A stretch of 50,345 nt of DNA from Kriegella aquimaris (GCF_900103215.1 NZ_FNGV01000022.1:1-50345), one strand, 5' to 3'; positions 24,709 through 33,224 are shown, numbered from the stretch's first letter. The notes: a model not told the origin generated them from the sequence alone. Numbers and translations: made by a program.

Positions 24709-25794
24709 ATGGCTTTTCTGCGCATATTATCGATTTTTTTAGTGTTCAACTGGGGTTTCGCCCAAGAAAAGGAACCCGCTTTGATCTTTTATGGAACGGA
24801 GAATTTTTTAATAGAAGGCACTCAGGTCGATGCAACGCGTAAAGAAAGTCCATATGACCGATTACCAGCTTCGCATAAAGAAAAAGTTAGGGAAGCCGTC
24901 TGGAATCTTTCAAAAAATTCCGCTGGTATATCCATTCGCTTTCATACCACTTCAACCCGTATAGCTGCGCGATGGACATTATTGAACGACAACAGTATGA
25001 ACCATATGGCCGATAGTGGTATTAAGGGAGTTGATCTGTATGCCAAGAACGATAATGGAGATTGGCAGTACGTCAATACAGGTCGCCCCACCGACAAAAC
25101 AAATGAAAGCATACTTATTAAAAACATGGATGGCAAAGAGCGGGAATATAAAATTTATTTACCCCTTTACGATGGCGTAACCCAATTGGAAGTAGGTATC
25201 GATGAAAGTAGCGAAATACACAAGGCAGTACCAAATAACAACAAACCATTAGTCTTTTATGGAACGAGTATTACCCAAGGGGGTTGTGCTTCGCGCACCG
25301 GAATGGCACATACCAATATAGTCTCTCGCAAACTAGGTCGCGACTGTATCAATTTCGGGTTCAGTGGCAATGGTAAAATGGAGCATCCTGTAACCGAGGT
25401 CATTTCAGAAATCGATGCTAAGATTTTTATAATCGAATGCCTCCCGAACATGACTCCTGAACAAGTAACCGAACGTACTGTTCCATTGGTCAATTATATT
25501 AGAGAAAAAAGACCCGACACTCCAATTTTATTGGTAGAAAACTTTTTCTATGAGGGAGCGTTCTTAGACCACAGTAAACGGGCTAAAACTATTGATAAAA
25601 ACATAGCGCTAAAGGCCGAATTTGACAGCCTAGTTGCTCAAAATACCAAAAATATTTTTTACATCGCAACTGAAAATGTGTTTGGCCAAGACCATGAGGG
25701 TACTGTCGACGGCGTACATTTTACCGATTTGGGTTTTCTAAATTATGCTGATTTCTTGGTTGCCGAATTCGACCGATTAAATTTGCTCGATTAG
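24709..25794 (+). CDS. Secreted SGNH/GDSL hydrolase with N-terminal beta domain
   Basis: Protein of 361 residues with a Sec signal (MAFLRILSIFLVF, cleavage near GFAQ). An N-terminal beta-sandwich (about residues 25-165, with TTSTRIAARWTL) precedes the SGNH catalytic domain. The nucleophile is Ser187 in FYGTSITQGG, the oxyanion Gly is in FGFSGNG, and Asp334 with His337 (DGVHFTDLG) complete the triad. The third block reads ECLPNM instead of GxND, as in GDSL_3-type esterases. It probably removes acetyl or other ester groups from sugars in the periplasm. It follows the aquaglyceroporin by 30 bases and may share its transcript. Confidence 0.85.
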   Translation: MAFLRILSIFLVFNWGFAQEKEPALIFYGTENFLIEGTQVDATRKESPYDRLPASHKEKVREAVWNLSKNSAGISIRFHTTSTRIAARWTLLNDNSMNHMADSGIKGVDLYAKNDNGDWQYVNTGRPTDKTNESILIKNMDGKEREYKIYLPLYDGVTQLEVGIDESSEIHKAVPNNNKPLVFYGTSITQGGCASRTGMAHTNIVSRKLGRDCINFGFSGNGKMEHPVTEVISEIDAKIFIIECLPNMTPEQVTERTVPLVNYIREKRPDTPILLVENFFYEGAFLDHSKRAKTIDKNIALKAEFDSLVAQNTKNIFYIATENVFGQDHEGTVDGVHFTDLGFLNYADFLVAEFDRLNLLD

Positions 25795-25819
25795 GATCCA
25801 GAACACCTCCAATAGAACA

Positions 25820-27094
25820 CTATTCAAAAAAAGGAACTCCTTTTTCGGCATATTTCCGCATTCCCTCTTCATTGATATCTACGCCGATGCCCGGTTTCTC
25901 GGAGAGTGTAATAAAACCGTTTTCTACCATAGGGCCATCAAAGGTTACGATTTCCTTGAACATTGGATTTTTATGGAAATAAATCTGCCATTCCAAAATC
26001 ATAAAATTAGGTACCGAGGCACATACGTGACACGATGCCATAGCACCTAGATACGAGGCTACCATATGCGGCGCGAAGGGCACATAATATAAGTTGGCCA
26101 AATTTGCTATGCGCTGCGCCTCACCTAAACCACCGGCTTTTTGTAGATCGGGCATAATAATATTTACAGCACCGATTTCAAGCATTTTGCGAAAGCCATA
26201 AGCCAAATAATGGTTCTCTCCAGCGCAAATGGGCGTAGATGTCGAATCGGTAATTTGTTTATAGGCATCGATATTTTCTGCGGCGATGGGTTCTTCTAGC
26301 CACATCATGTTCAGAGGTTCTAAAAGCTTGGCCACTTTCATACCTGTTACAGCATCGTATCGGCCGTGCATATCGGCACAGATATCTATATTCGGCCCCA
26401 CTTCTTGACGGGTAGCTGCCATTTGATCGTACATGCGCTGTAATTCTGCTGGGCTAGCTGTCCAATTGTAGTGGTCGTATTTATTGGGATCATTGGCTTG
26501 GTCCAAGTCAAATTTTACCGCTGTAAAGCCCATATCTACAGCTTCACGGGCCGCAACTGCAAAATCTTCGGGTTTCGGCAACCTATTCTGATAGAGGGCG
26601 GTATCCATATAGACCCTAATCTTATCCCTGAACTTACCTCCCAAAAGCTGATAGACCGGTACATCAAGTGCTTTTCCTGCCAAGTCCCACAATGCAGTTT
26701 CTATAGCGGTTAGAACAGCTACGTACATTCCCGATTGTGCTCCTTGAAAAAAGCCTGATTTACGAATATCCTCGAAAAGACGGTGTATATTCAACGGATT
26801 TTCCCCTTTGATACGCTCACCCAACTTCTTGACCAGATGATAGGTACCCTGCACCGCATCGGCCCCTTCGCCACAACCATAAATACCCTGATTGGTATAC
26901 ACCTTCACAAAAAGAGCACCGCCGTTTCGAATATAGGCAGATTTGACATCGGTTATTTTCAGGGTAGATGGTGCCGAACGCTTGGGCGCTTTATCAATTG
27001 CCGATTCATAGCCTTGTCCATAACTAGACATAAAACCGAGACCGGTACCGGCCAATAAACTTTTCGAAATAAAAGCGCGCCTATCGTTTTTCAT
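25820..27094 (-). CDS. Exported enolase-superfamily sugar-acid dehydratase (galactonate dehydratase-like)
   Basis: Protein of 424 residues. The N-terminus DRRAFISKSLLAG is a twin-arginine signal. In the barrel the metal ligands are Asp241, Glu267 and Glu293 (26-residue steps). His243 in DMHGR and His343 in APHMVAS are candidate acid/base residues. The D-x-H spacing and the +102 His match what I recall for D-galactonate dehydratase (Asp183, His185, Glu209, Glu235, His285). It would convert an aldonic acid to a 2-keto-3-deoxy acid. The gene starts ten bases after the RraA-type aldolase gene in the same operon. Export of a dehydratase of this class is unusual, and the substrate is not proven. 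Confidence 0.87.
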   Translation of the reverse strand: MKNDRRAFISKSLLAGTGLGFMSSYGQGYESAIDKAPKRSAPSTLKITDVKSAYIRNGGALFVKVYTNQGIYGCGEGADAVQGTYHLVKKLGERIKGENPLNIHRLFEDIRKSGFFQGAQSGMYVAVLTAIETALWDLAGKALDVPVYQLLGGKFRDKIRVYMDTALYQNRLPKPEDFAVAAREAVDMGFTAVKFDLDQANDPNKYDHYNWTASPAELQRMYDQMAATRQEVGPNIDICADMHGRYDAVTGMKVAKLLEPLNMMWLEEPIAAENIDAYKQITDSTSTPICAGENHYLAYGFRKMLEIGAVNIIMPDLQKAGGLGEAQRIANLANLYYVPFAPHMVASYLGAMASCHVCASVPNFMILEWQIYFHKNPMFKEIVTFDGPMVENGFITLSEKPGIGVDINEEGMRKYAEKGVPFFE

Positions 27095-27104
27095 ATTGTA
27101 AACT

Positions 27105-28043
27105 TTACCAAGTTCTTGTTTTTAGTAATTGTTGTATTTGTGCCTTGGGTACCGGCAATGCATCAATATGGTCGTTCAACCATTGGGAGAAATCCTTTTC
27201 TATGACATCAGACCATCGTGAATCAATTTGTCCGGCTGTATACTTCTGTTCGCGTAGTCTTTGATGTCCGAACATATCCCTAAGTCGCACCAGTTCCGAT
27301 ACGTTGACCACTTTTTCAGCCAAATGTGGAGGAATAAAAATGACACCCCCATCGCGGCCCAATACCACGTCTCCCGGCATAACCGTAGCCATACCGATTC
27401 GAGTAGGTGTATTAATGCCCACCAAAGTGGTATTTAAATCACCGTCAGGGTTGTTCAAGTGGTGTGAAGGATGATAAGTTTTAAAAAAAGAGGTAAATGA
27501 GCCAAGTTCCTTGAGTCCACTAATATCTCGAATTGCCCCATTATAAACAATCCCATTTCCCGATTTCGCAAAAATGGAATTGGCAAGGTTGTCTCCAATA
27601 GTAGGTCCGTCTATGTGTGCCCCAAATTGGTCGACAACATAAACATCACCTTTAATTAGCATATCTATTGCCCAAGAATTCTGCGACTTGATACGACCAT
27701 CATCTTGATGGCCCTTATCGTCGATTACCCTATGAATATCAGGTCTCCCCGGCATAAAAGTAGCGGTCACCGCCCTACCGACCAATACGCTGTCGGGATT
27801 GATAACTTGCCAATCTTCCGCATATTGATACTTAAAATTTTCACCTTTCAAAACGGCCCAAGCCTCTTCTAAGGTTACCAACTTCATTCGCTCCAATAAT
27901 TGATCTGCAACATACGGGCGGCCATCCTCGAGACGCTGCCCTTTCCATTCAGGAGTTAAAAAAACGAGATTTTCTTTAGAAATTTGTTGGGAATATGTCA
28001 TAAACATTGATCCGAACAACAGCAGTGCCACCATTTTCTTCAT
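27105..28043 (-). CDS. Exported RraA-family protein, putative aldolase
   Basis: Protein of 312 residues with a Sec signal (MKKMVALLLFGSMFM, cleavage near TYSQ) and a leading segment of about 60 residues. The RraA/HMG-aldolase core contains GDNLANSIFAKSGNGIVYNG followed by Arg172-Asp173 (the substrate- and metal-binding RD pair of class II HMG aldolases), then GDVVLGRDGGVIFIP. RraA itself inhibits RNase E, but proteins with the RD pair cleave 2-keto acids. It is the first gene of an operon with the dehydratase, whose 2-keto-3-deoxy product would be a logical substrate. A -7 box lies at 28089-28096. Function is inferred from the motif and the neighbour. Confidence 0.83.
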   Translation of the reverse strand: MKKMVALLLFGSMFMTYSQQISKENLVFLTPEWKGQRLEDGRPYVADQLLERMKLVTLEEAWAVLKGENFKYQYAEDWQVINPDSVLVGRAVTATFMPGRPDIHRVIDDKGHQDDGRIKSQNSWAIDMLIKGDVYVVDQFGAHIDGPTIGDNLANSIFAKSGNGIVYNGAIRDISGLKELGSFTSFFKTYHPSHHLNNPDGDLNTTLVGINTPTRIGMATVMPGDVVLGRDGGVIFIPPHLAEKVVNVSELVRLRDMFGHQRLREQKYTAGQIDSRWSDVIEKDFSQWLNDHIDALPVPKAQIQQLLKTRTW

Positions 28044-28088
28044 TGGATACCAATTTTAATTATGCCTCGAAAAAGGCGATGGTTGTAT

Positions 28089-28096
28089 CAAATATA
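28089..28096 (-). promoter_or_regulatory. TAnnTTTG -7 box of the RraA-dehydratase operon
   Basis: The minus strand reads TATATTTG, a full match, 45 bases before ATG 28043. Confidence 0.55.
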
Positions 28097-28292
28097 TAAA
28101 AAACACATCCTTATTTTAACGAAAAACCAAACTATTGATGAATTATTCAATAAGTCGATAATCGTAATATTTTTTGATGGCCAATCTTTACAGCAATCAG
28201 AAACTCTATGCTATTTTCATAGGGCTTTATTAAAAAAAATTCAAGGTTGAGTCGCAAGTTGAGATAGGAGAATAATTTGACCGATTCCTAAA

Positions 28293-28316
28293 TTAAGAGT
28301 ACCTTAATCCTCTTAA
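28293..28316. repeat. 7-bp inverted repeat before the second SGNH hydrolase
   Basis: TTAAGAG (28293-28299) and CTCTTAA (28310-28316) form a perfect inverted repeat with a 10-base spacer, ending 12 bases before ATG 28329. It could be an operator or a 5' leader hairpin. Confidence 0.35.
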
Positions 28317-28328
28317 AATTGAGAATCA

Positions 28329-28979
28329 ATGAGGCTTTGTTTAATTACATTTTTTTTTATCGGATTTCTTGCAAACGCCCAAGACCCTGATCGTTTTGCT
28401 GATCAGGTGGCAAGTATACAACAGAAGTATGAAACGCATTGGGATGGATCTAAGGAAACCATTGTGTTTACAGGAAGTTCTACCATTCGTATGTGGAAAA
28501 ATCTTCAAACCCTATTTCCCGAACATCAAATTATAAATTCCGGTTTCGGTGGTTCACAGGCTTCCGATTTACTGGCATATTCCGATGAACTCATTTCTAA
28601 CTATCGGCCCAAAAAAGTTTTTATCTACGAAGGTGACAATGATATTTTCGCCAAGAAAAAGCCGAAGGAAATCATAGCAACGTTTGAACAACTAATTGCT
28701 CAAATAAGGGATAAGAATCAAAATATACAAATCGTACTTCTAGCTGCAAAACCCAGTCTAGCACGGTGGGAACTAAAACGTAAATACAAACAACTCAATC
28801 GTAAGTTCAAAAAACTGAGTAAAAAAGACGCAACCGTAGAATATGTTGATGTTTGGCATCCCATGTTAGACGGTAAAACGGTAAAACAAGATATTTTCAT
28901 TGAAGACGGATTGCACATGAATGCCAAAGGTTACGGACTTTGGTACGACGTGATCAAACCATATGTGGAAAAACCATGA
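28329..28979 (+). CDS. Secreted SGNH/GDSL hydrolase (PAF-acetylhydrolase-like)
   Basis: Protein of 216 residues with a Sec signal (MRLCLITFFFIGFLANAQ). The catalytic Ser51 is in TGSSTIRMW. NSGFGGS gives the second block Gly, GDNDIF the third block Asn (EGDNDI), and EDGLHMNAKGY the C-terminal Asp and His. The compact build resembles PAF-acetylhydrolase beta/gamma-like esterases of Bacteroidota, which act on acetylated sugars or lipids. It precedes the GH20 gene by 54 bases, so deacylation and hexosaminidase action on the same glycan are plausible. Confidence 0.85.
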   Translation: MRLCLITFFFIGFLANAQDPDRFADQVASIQQKYETHWDGSKETIVFTGSSTIRMWKNLQTLFPEHQIINSGFGGSQASDLLAYSDELISNYRPKKVFIYEGDNDIFAKKKPKEIIATFEQLIAQIRDKNQNIQIVLLAAKPSLARWELKRKYKQLNRKFKKLSKKDATVEYVDVWHPMLDGKTVKQDIFIEDGLHMNAKGYGLWYDVIKPYVEKP

Positions 28980-29033
28980 CCCACGTTTCAACAGAATCCC
29001 ACTGAACGACCAACAAAGGAAAAATAAAAAAAC

Positions 29034-30647
29034 ATGAAATCACTCCTCATAAAAACAATACTTTCTATTACCATATTGGGTGCACTTGTAGCTTGCACAG
29101 AAAACAAAAAACCTGAAATCAATTTTCCACCAACTGATCTGACCGTGGCGAACATGATTCCAAAACCGTTAAAAACTATTGCCACCAATAATGCTTTCGG
29201 TCTCGACCAATTTACCGCAATCTATACCTCACAAACTGAAAATGGCTTTGCTGAAGTAGGCCAATATCTTTCGGATAAAATCAACGAGGTCACCAAATTA
29301 AACTTGCTCGTAAATGAAAGATCGGAAAATAGTGTGGACCGTATTATTTATATCAATCAATCTGATAGTACTGATCTTGCAACTAACGAGTCGTACCAGT
29401 TGTACATAACCAAAGATTCCGCCATTATCAATTCTAAAACTGCGGAAGGTGCCTTTAGGGCGGTTCAGACGTTTCGCCAAATCATTCCTGAAACCAGTAA
29501 TGATACGCTTGCCGAACAACCGATTTGGCCAATTCCCACTGGAAAGATTATAGACGCCCCTAATTTTGAATATCGAGGCAGCATGCTTGATGTTGCCCGG
29601 CACTTTTTCAGCGTCGAAGATGTGAAGAAATATATTGACCTATTGGCATATTACAAATACAGTATTTTGCACTTGCACCTATCTGATGATCAAGGCTGGC
29701 GCATTGAAATCAAGTCTTGGCCCAAACTTACCGAAGTTGGTGGAAGCACTGAGGTAGGTGGAGAAGGCGGTGGATTTTACACTCAGGAACAATACAAAGA
29801 AATTGTCGATTACGCAGCCGCCAATTACATTACCATAGTTCCTGAAATCGATATGCCCGGCCATACCAATGCCGCATCGGTTTCCTACCCTTTTTTAAAC
29901 GGCAATGGAAAAAAAGTAAAATTGTACGAAGGCACCCATGTAGGCTTTAGTACTTTCGATACGAGAAAAGATACGGTTTATGCCTTTATTGATGATGTTG
30001 TTCGTGAAATTTCGGCAATTACGCCCGGCCCCTATTTTCATATGGGGGGAGATGAAAGTCATGTGACCAAAAAGAATGACTATATCCATTTTGTGAACAA
30101 AGTAGAAAAAATCGTAAAAAAACACCGTAAACGCATGATCGGTTGGGACGAAATTGTGACGGCCGATATCGACAGCGAAGCCGTTGCCCAATTCTGGGCC
30201 AGTAAGGAAAATGCTGATTTGGCCGTAAAAAAAGGAATGAAGGTAATCTTGTCTCCCGCAAAAAGAGCTTATCTCGACATGCAGTATGACTCGCTATCAA
30301 AACATGGTTTGCATTGGGCCGCATTTGTTCCCGTAGATAGCGCCTATATCTGGACGCCAGAAAACTACGAAGGTATTCCTACCGAAAATATTTTAGGTAT
30401 CGAGGCTCCATTATGGTCTGAGACCATCAGCAATATTGACGAATTGGAGTATTTGGCATTTCCACGAGCCATCGGCCATGCCGAACTTTCATGGAGCACC
30501 CAAGAAAACCGTGATTGGGATAATTACAAAGTACGTTTGGCGAATCAGGCACCTTACCTCGACCGTATGGATGTCAAATATTACCCGTCAAAACTTATCG
30601 ATTGGAAAAAAAGTAAGTACTCGTATACCGAAATTAAAAAGGATTAA
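29034..30647 (+). CDS. GH20 beta-N-acetylhexosaminidase, lipoprotein
   Basis: Protein of 537 residues with lipobox Cys at residue 21 (LVAC), so it is anchored in an envelope membrane. An N-terminal GH20b-like domain (about 30-175) precedes the catalytic TIM barrel. It contains MLDVARHFFSVEDVKKYIDL, HLHLSDDQGWRIEI, PEIDMPGHTNA and the catalytic pair Asp340-Glu341 in HMGGDES, with WDE and W residues later. GH20 enzymes release terminal GlcNAc or GalNAc by substrate-assisted catalysis. It follows an SGNH hydrolase by 54 bases. Sources could be chitin oligomers, glycoprotein or peptidoglycan fragments. Confidence 0.95.
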   Translation: MKSLLIKTILSITILGALVACTENKKPEINFPPTDLTVANMIPKPLKTIATNNAFGLDQFTAIYTSQTENGFAEVGQYLSDKINEVTKLNLLVNERSENSVDRIIYINQSDSTDLATNESYQLYITKDSAIINSKTAEGAFRAVQTFRQIIPETSNDTLAEQPIWPIPTGKIIDAPNFEYRGSMLDVARHFFSVEDVKKYIDLLAYYKYSILHLHLSDDQGWRIEIKSWPKLTEVGGSTEVGGEGGGFYTQEQYKEIVDYAAANYITIVPEIDMPGHTNAASVSYPFLNGNGKKVKLYEGTHVGFSTFDTRKDTVYAFIDDVVREISAITPGPYFHMGGDESHVTKKNDYIHFVNKVEKIVKKHRKRMIGWDEIVTADIDSEAVAQFWASKENADLAVKKGMKVILSPAKRAYLDMQYDSLSKHGLHWAAFVPVDSAYIWTPENYEGIPTENILGIEAPLWSETISNIDELEYLAFPRAIGHAELSWSTQENRDWDNYKVRLANQAPYLDRMDVKYYPSKLIDWKKSKYSYTEIKKD

Positions 30648-30670
30648 CATTACGCTTTAGACTTACAAAT

Positions 30671-30678
30671 TATATTTA
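30671..30678 (+). promoter_or_regulatory. Possible -7 box of the TIR-REC gene
   Basis: TATATTTA differs from TAnnTTTG only at the last base and lies 71 bases before ATG 30750. A 15-bp palindrome begins five bases later. Confidence 0.35.
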
Positions 30679-30682
30679 TAAA

Positions 30683-30697
30683 AATAGGTTACCTATT
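30683..30697. repeat. 15-bp palindrome upstream of the TIR-REC gene
   Basis: AATAGGT, one central T and ACCTATT form a perfect inverted repeat placed where transcription from the 30671-30678 box would start. Its position fits an operator; the binding protein is unknown. Confidence 0.45.
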
Positions 30698-30749
30698 GAT
30701 TTAATAAGAGATGTAATTTTAATAATCATCAACTCGACACTTTGTATCA

Positions 30750-31697
30750 ATGAATAATGATAAGCCAAAAATATTCATAAGTTACTCCTCGGCCGATAGT
30801 GATTTTGCCGAACTGATGAAGATGAAATTGGAGGGGTCTGACATAATCGTTTGGCGCGATATTCACGAAATTGCCGCAGGTGAAGAATGGCGCAATGAAA
30901 TTGATTTCGGCCTTTTAAGTTCCGACATACTAATAGTTCTCCTCACAAAAAACTCCGCAAAATCATCATATGTTACTTACGAATGGGCGTGGGCACTGGG
31001 AAATGGAAAAAATATTATCCCCATTCTAATCGAACCTTGTGAAATACATCCTAGAATCAAAGTGTTGCAATATCTAGATTTTCAAAATCGTAAAAGGCCT
31101 TGGAACACTCTTATTGAAAGGGTTACTGCGCTACACGCTAAAAAATCAAATAGTACATCAGGTGAAGGGCAGTTGTCTATGGAAGCGATATTCAACGGAA
31201 TTAAGGCGTTAGCCAATGCGAATGCGAAACAAAGCAGCAGAACAACTAATGCCAATGACGTAGCGCAAGCGACCGATCAAATGGTGAGCGCCCGAAATTA
31301 TTTGAATACCGTAAGTAAAAAATCAAATACTATTCTATGGGTTGACGACAACCCTGACAACAACAAATATGAACGGGAAGCTTTTGAAGCGCTAGGGTTT
31401 CAGTTTAATTTAGCTCTTTCAACCAATGAAGCCTTAGAACTTCTAAAATCTAATACCTATGCCGCTGTTCTTTCCGATATGGGAAGAGTCGAAGGGCCAC
31501 AGGAAGGGTATGTATTATTAAAACAAATCAGGCAATCAGATAAAGAAACTCCCTTTATTATCTATGCCAGTTCAAACCTCTTGGAGCATAAAATTATGGC
31601 GCAAGAAAGAGGCGCACAAGGCTCAACCAATCGCGCAGACGAATTGATTGATTTGGTAACGACACACGTCGGAAACATTCCAAAGAACATCTTTTAA
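30750..31697 (+). CDS. TIR domain fused to a response-regulator receiver-like domain
   Basis: Protein of 315 residues, cytoplasmic. Residues about 6-128 are a TIR domain: KIFISYSSADSDF, the BB-loop region WRDIHEIAAGEEW and Glu78 in VTYEWAWALG, at the position of the NAD-cleaving glutamate. A linker (about 130-190) follows. The receiver domain (about 193-305) has the acidic pair Asp199-Asp200 (LWVDDNPDN), Asp243 (LSDMGRVEGP) as candidate phosphoacceptor and Ser274. The usual Lys is replaced by Arg295, followed by Ala instead of Pro. TIR domains in bacteria often deplete or cyclise NAD in defence. The fusion suggests phosphorylation-controlled or atypical signalling of a TIR effector. No phage-defence partner gene is adjacent. 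Confidence 0.9.
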   Translation: MNNDKPKIFISYSSADSDFAELMKMKLEGSDIIVWRDIHEIAAGEEWRNEIDFGLLSSDILIVLLTKNSAKSSYVTYEWAWALGNGKNIIPILIEPCEIHPRIKVLQYLDFQNRKRPWNTLIERVTALHAKKSNSTSGEGQLSMEAIFNGIKALANANAKQSSRTTNANDVAQATDQMVSARNYLNTVSKKSNTILWVDDNPDNNKYEREAFEALGFQFNLALSTNEALELLKSNTYAAVLSDMGRVEGPQEGYVLLKQIRQSDKETPFIIYASSNLLEHKIMAQERGAQGSTNRADELIDLVTTHVGNIPKNIF

Positions 31698-31736
31698 AAA
31701 ATAGTAGTATCGCTTTTAATCAAATTCTCAACCCTA

Positions 31737-33224
31737 CTATTGATCTCCTAAAAGCTTTAGATATTTTTTATAATTATAACGTGCAATTTTTCGGCCCAGC
31801 TCCAAGCCTTCGATATTTTCTGCTTGAATATGATAGCCCCCCATCACCCTGGAGATACCCGCCATTTCCGCAGCTTCCGTGAATGTGGGAAATTTAAGTA
31901 CCACTGGGTCATCTAGATTATTGGGTTCGGTTAGTGCACCCGGCACCAATTCAACCTCTGCACCAAACCTATCTTCTCCTTTGAACAAACGCAATGCCTC
32001 GGCACATCCACCGCTGATGGTACTGTGACCCGATACATAACTGGGAAAAGGAGGGCACAAAAACGAATCGGGGGAATAAGGGCGCCATTCTTTACCTTTC
32101 ATTTCCATCATGCCCTTTTCAGGCCCTCCCCATGCTTTTATAACCTCATCTTGGTAGTATTTATGCACCAGGGCATAGGGTCTTGCAAAATCATAGAACA
32201 TTTTAGAGTCCCAACAAGCAATAAATCCATCCATAGCCACTGATTCTACCAAAAAATACATTTTTACGTCTTCGTCTAACGTATGCTTATCCCTTAAAGA
32301 CACATCTTGTGCAAATTTCAACCAATGCCCTGCTTGTTGGACCGATTTTGGTCCATCTCTCATGAACTCTACCAAAGCCTTGTTCTCAGGTGTAAGTCCG
32401 GCCTGAAGATCAATAACCTCTTTTACTTCCCTTTGTAATTGTTCAGACCCCATCATGGGTGGAGGACCTGGGCGAAACTGATCGGCAGTTTCAATCAAAA
32501 GAGGGGTCACCTCTTGCCAATAGGGTGTCAAACAGCCTGGATCATATTTCTTACCACTCTCATCAATAAAGTATTTTGGCTGCCACCTGTTAATATCCAC
32601 ATTATTGTCGATGTCATTTACCGGCGTATACCCCGAATAATCAAAATAAGGCTCCCCATTAGATCCGGCAACCTCGCCATATTGATTGGCACCATCATTT
32701 TTGCGCATCGCTATGACCTTTTTAGCTGCTAGGTTACCGATACCTTCCGGAGTATTCGGATCCAAAGACTTATTATCAGGGTCGAAGCCCAATTCTATCA
32801 TTTTATTTCGAAACATGGTACTATCGGAATAGTAATACTCGCATAAGGCTCCATAAGCCGCGTAACTAATGGCTATCTCTTTATTTTTTAGGGTTCTCTC
32901 ATCTGCCGGCCGACGTTCTACATTACTTAGATAAACCGGACTCGCTTTTTTATCAAATCGCGTCCAGGCATCGAACATGGAGGTAAAAATCAAACCGAGG
33001 TATCTAGAGGTTATGGTCGGCCTTGGCTTAAACCTATCAGTATCATTGGCCGTGCCCTCTAATGCCATAAAGCCCCATTGAAAAGCTACGTTGTCTTTTC
33101 CTCTAGGCTCTTTCTTAACATCTTTTTCTATGACTGCTTGGGGTTTCTTTCCCGTTTCCTTGCCAATGGTCACGAAATAGGAGAATAGGGCGACTAAAGA
33201 TAATAGTACTATTTTTGATTTCAT
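31737..33224 (-). CDS. Exported vanadium-dependent haloperoxidase-family enzyme
   Basis: Protein of 495 residues starting at ATG 33224, with a Sec signal (MKSKIVLLSLVALFSYF). The vanadate-binding pattern is complete: K-x6-RP (KMFYDFARP), PSYVSGHST with His400, and SR-x5-H at 458-465 (SRVMGGYH). These are the markers that separate haloperoxidases and acid phosphatases of the PAP2 superfamily. The length and single-domain layout favour haloperoxidase, and marine Flavobacteriaceae are known to have such iodo- or bromoperoxidases. A phosphatase activity cannot be excluded from sequence. It is divergent from a LytTR response regulator (109 bases apart). An earlier ATG at 33335 would overlap that gene and is rejected. 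Confidence 0.87.
   Translation of the reverse strand: MKSKIVLLSLVALFSYFVTIGKETGKKPQAVIEKDVKKEPRGKDNVAFQWGFMALEGTANDTDRFKPRPTITSRYLGLIFTSMFDAWTRFDKKASPVYLSNVERRPADERTLKNKEIAISYAAYGALCEYYYSDSTMFRNKMIELGFDPDNKSLDPNTPEGIGNLAAKKVIAMRKNDGANQYGEVAGSNGEPYFDYSGYTPVNDIDNNVDINRWQPKYFIDESGKKYDPGCLTPYWQEVTPLLIETADQFRPGPPPMMGSEQLQREVKEVIDLQAGLTPENKALVEFMRDGPKSVQQAGHWLKFAQDVSLRDKHTLDEDVKMYFLVESVAMDGFIACWDSKMFYDFARPYALVHKYYQDEVIKAWGGPEKGMMEMKGKEWRPYSPDSFLCPPFPSYVSGHSTISGGCAEALRLFKGEDRFGAEVELVPGALTEPNNLDDPVVLKFPTFTEAAEMAGISRVMGGYHIQAENIEGLELGRKIARYNYKKYLKLLGDQ

Noticed and set aside
28062-28250. 62-codon plus-strand frame between RraA and the second SGNH hydrolase
   Set aside because: Composition is that of random AT-rich DNA, no family resemblance, and it overlaps the promoter box of the RraA operon on the other strand.
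30750-31697. TIR gene as part of a classical phage-defence island (Thoeris, CBASS or similar)
   Set aside because: No ThsA-like, cyclase, SIR2 or other defence partner lies nearby, and no mobile-element borders are seen.
15196-33224. Joint role of the PAP2 phosphatase and the haloperoxidase because they share motifs
   Set aside because: They belong to the same superfamily, but distance, topology and context are different.
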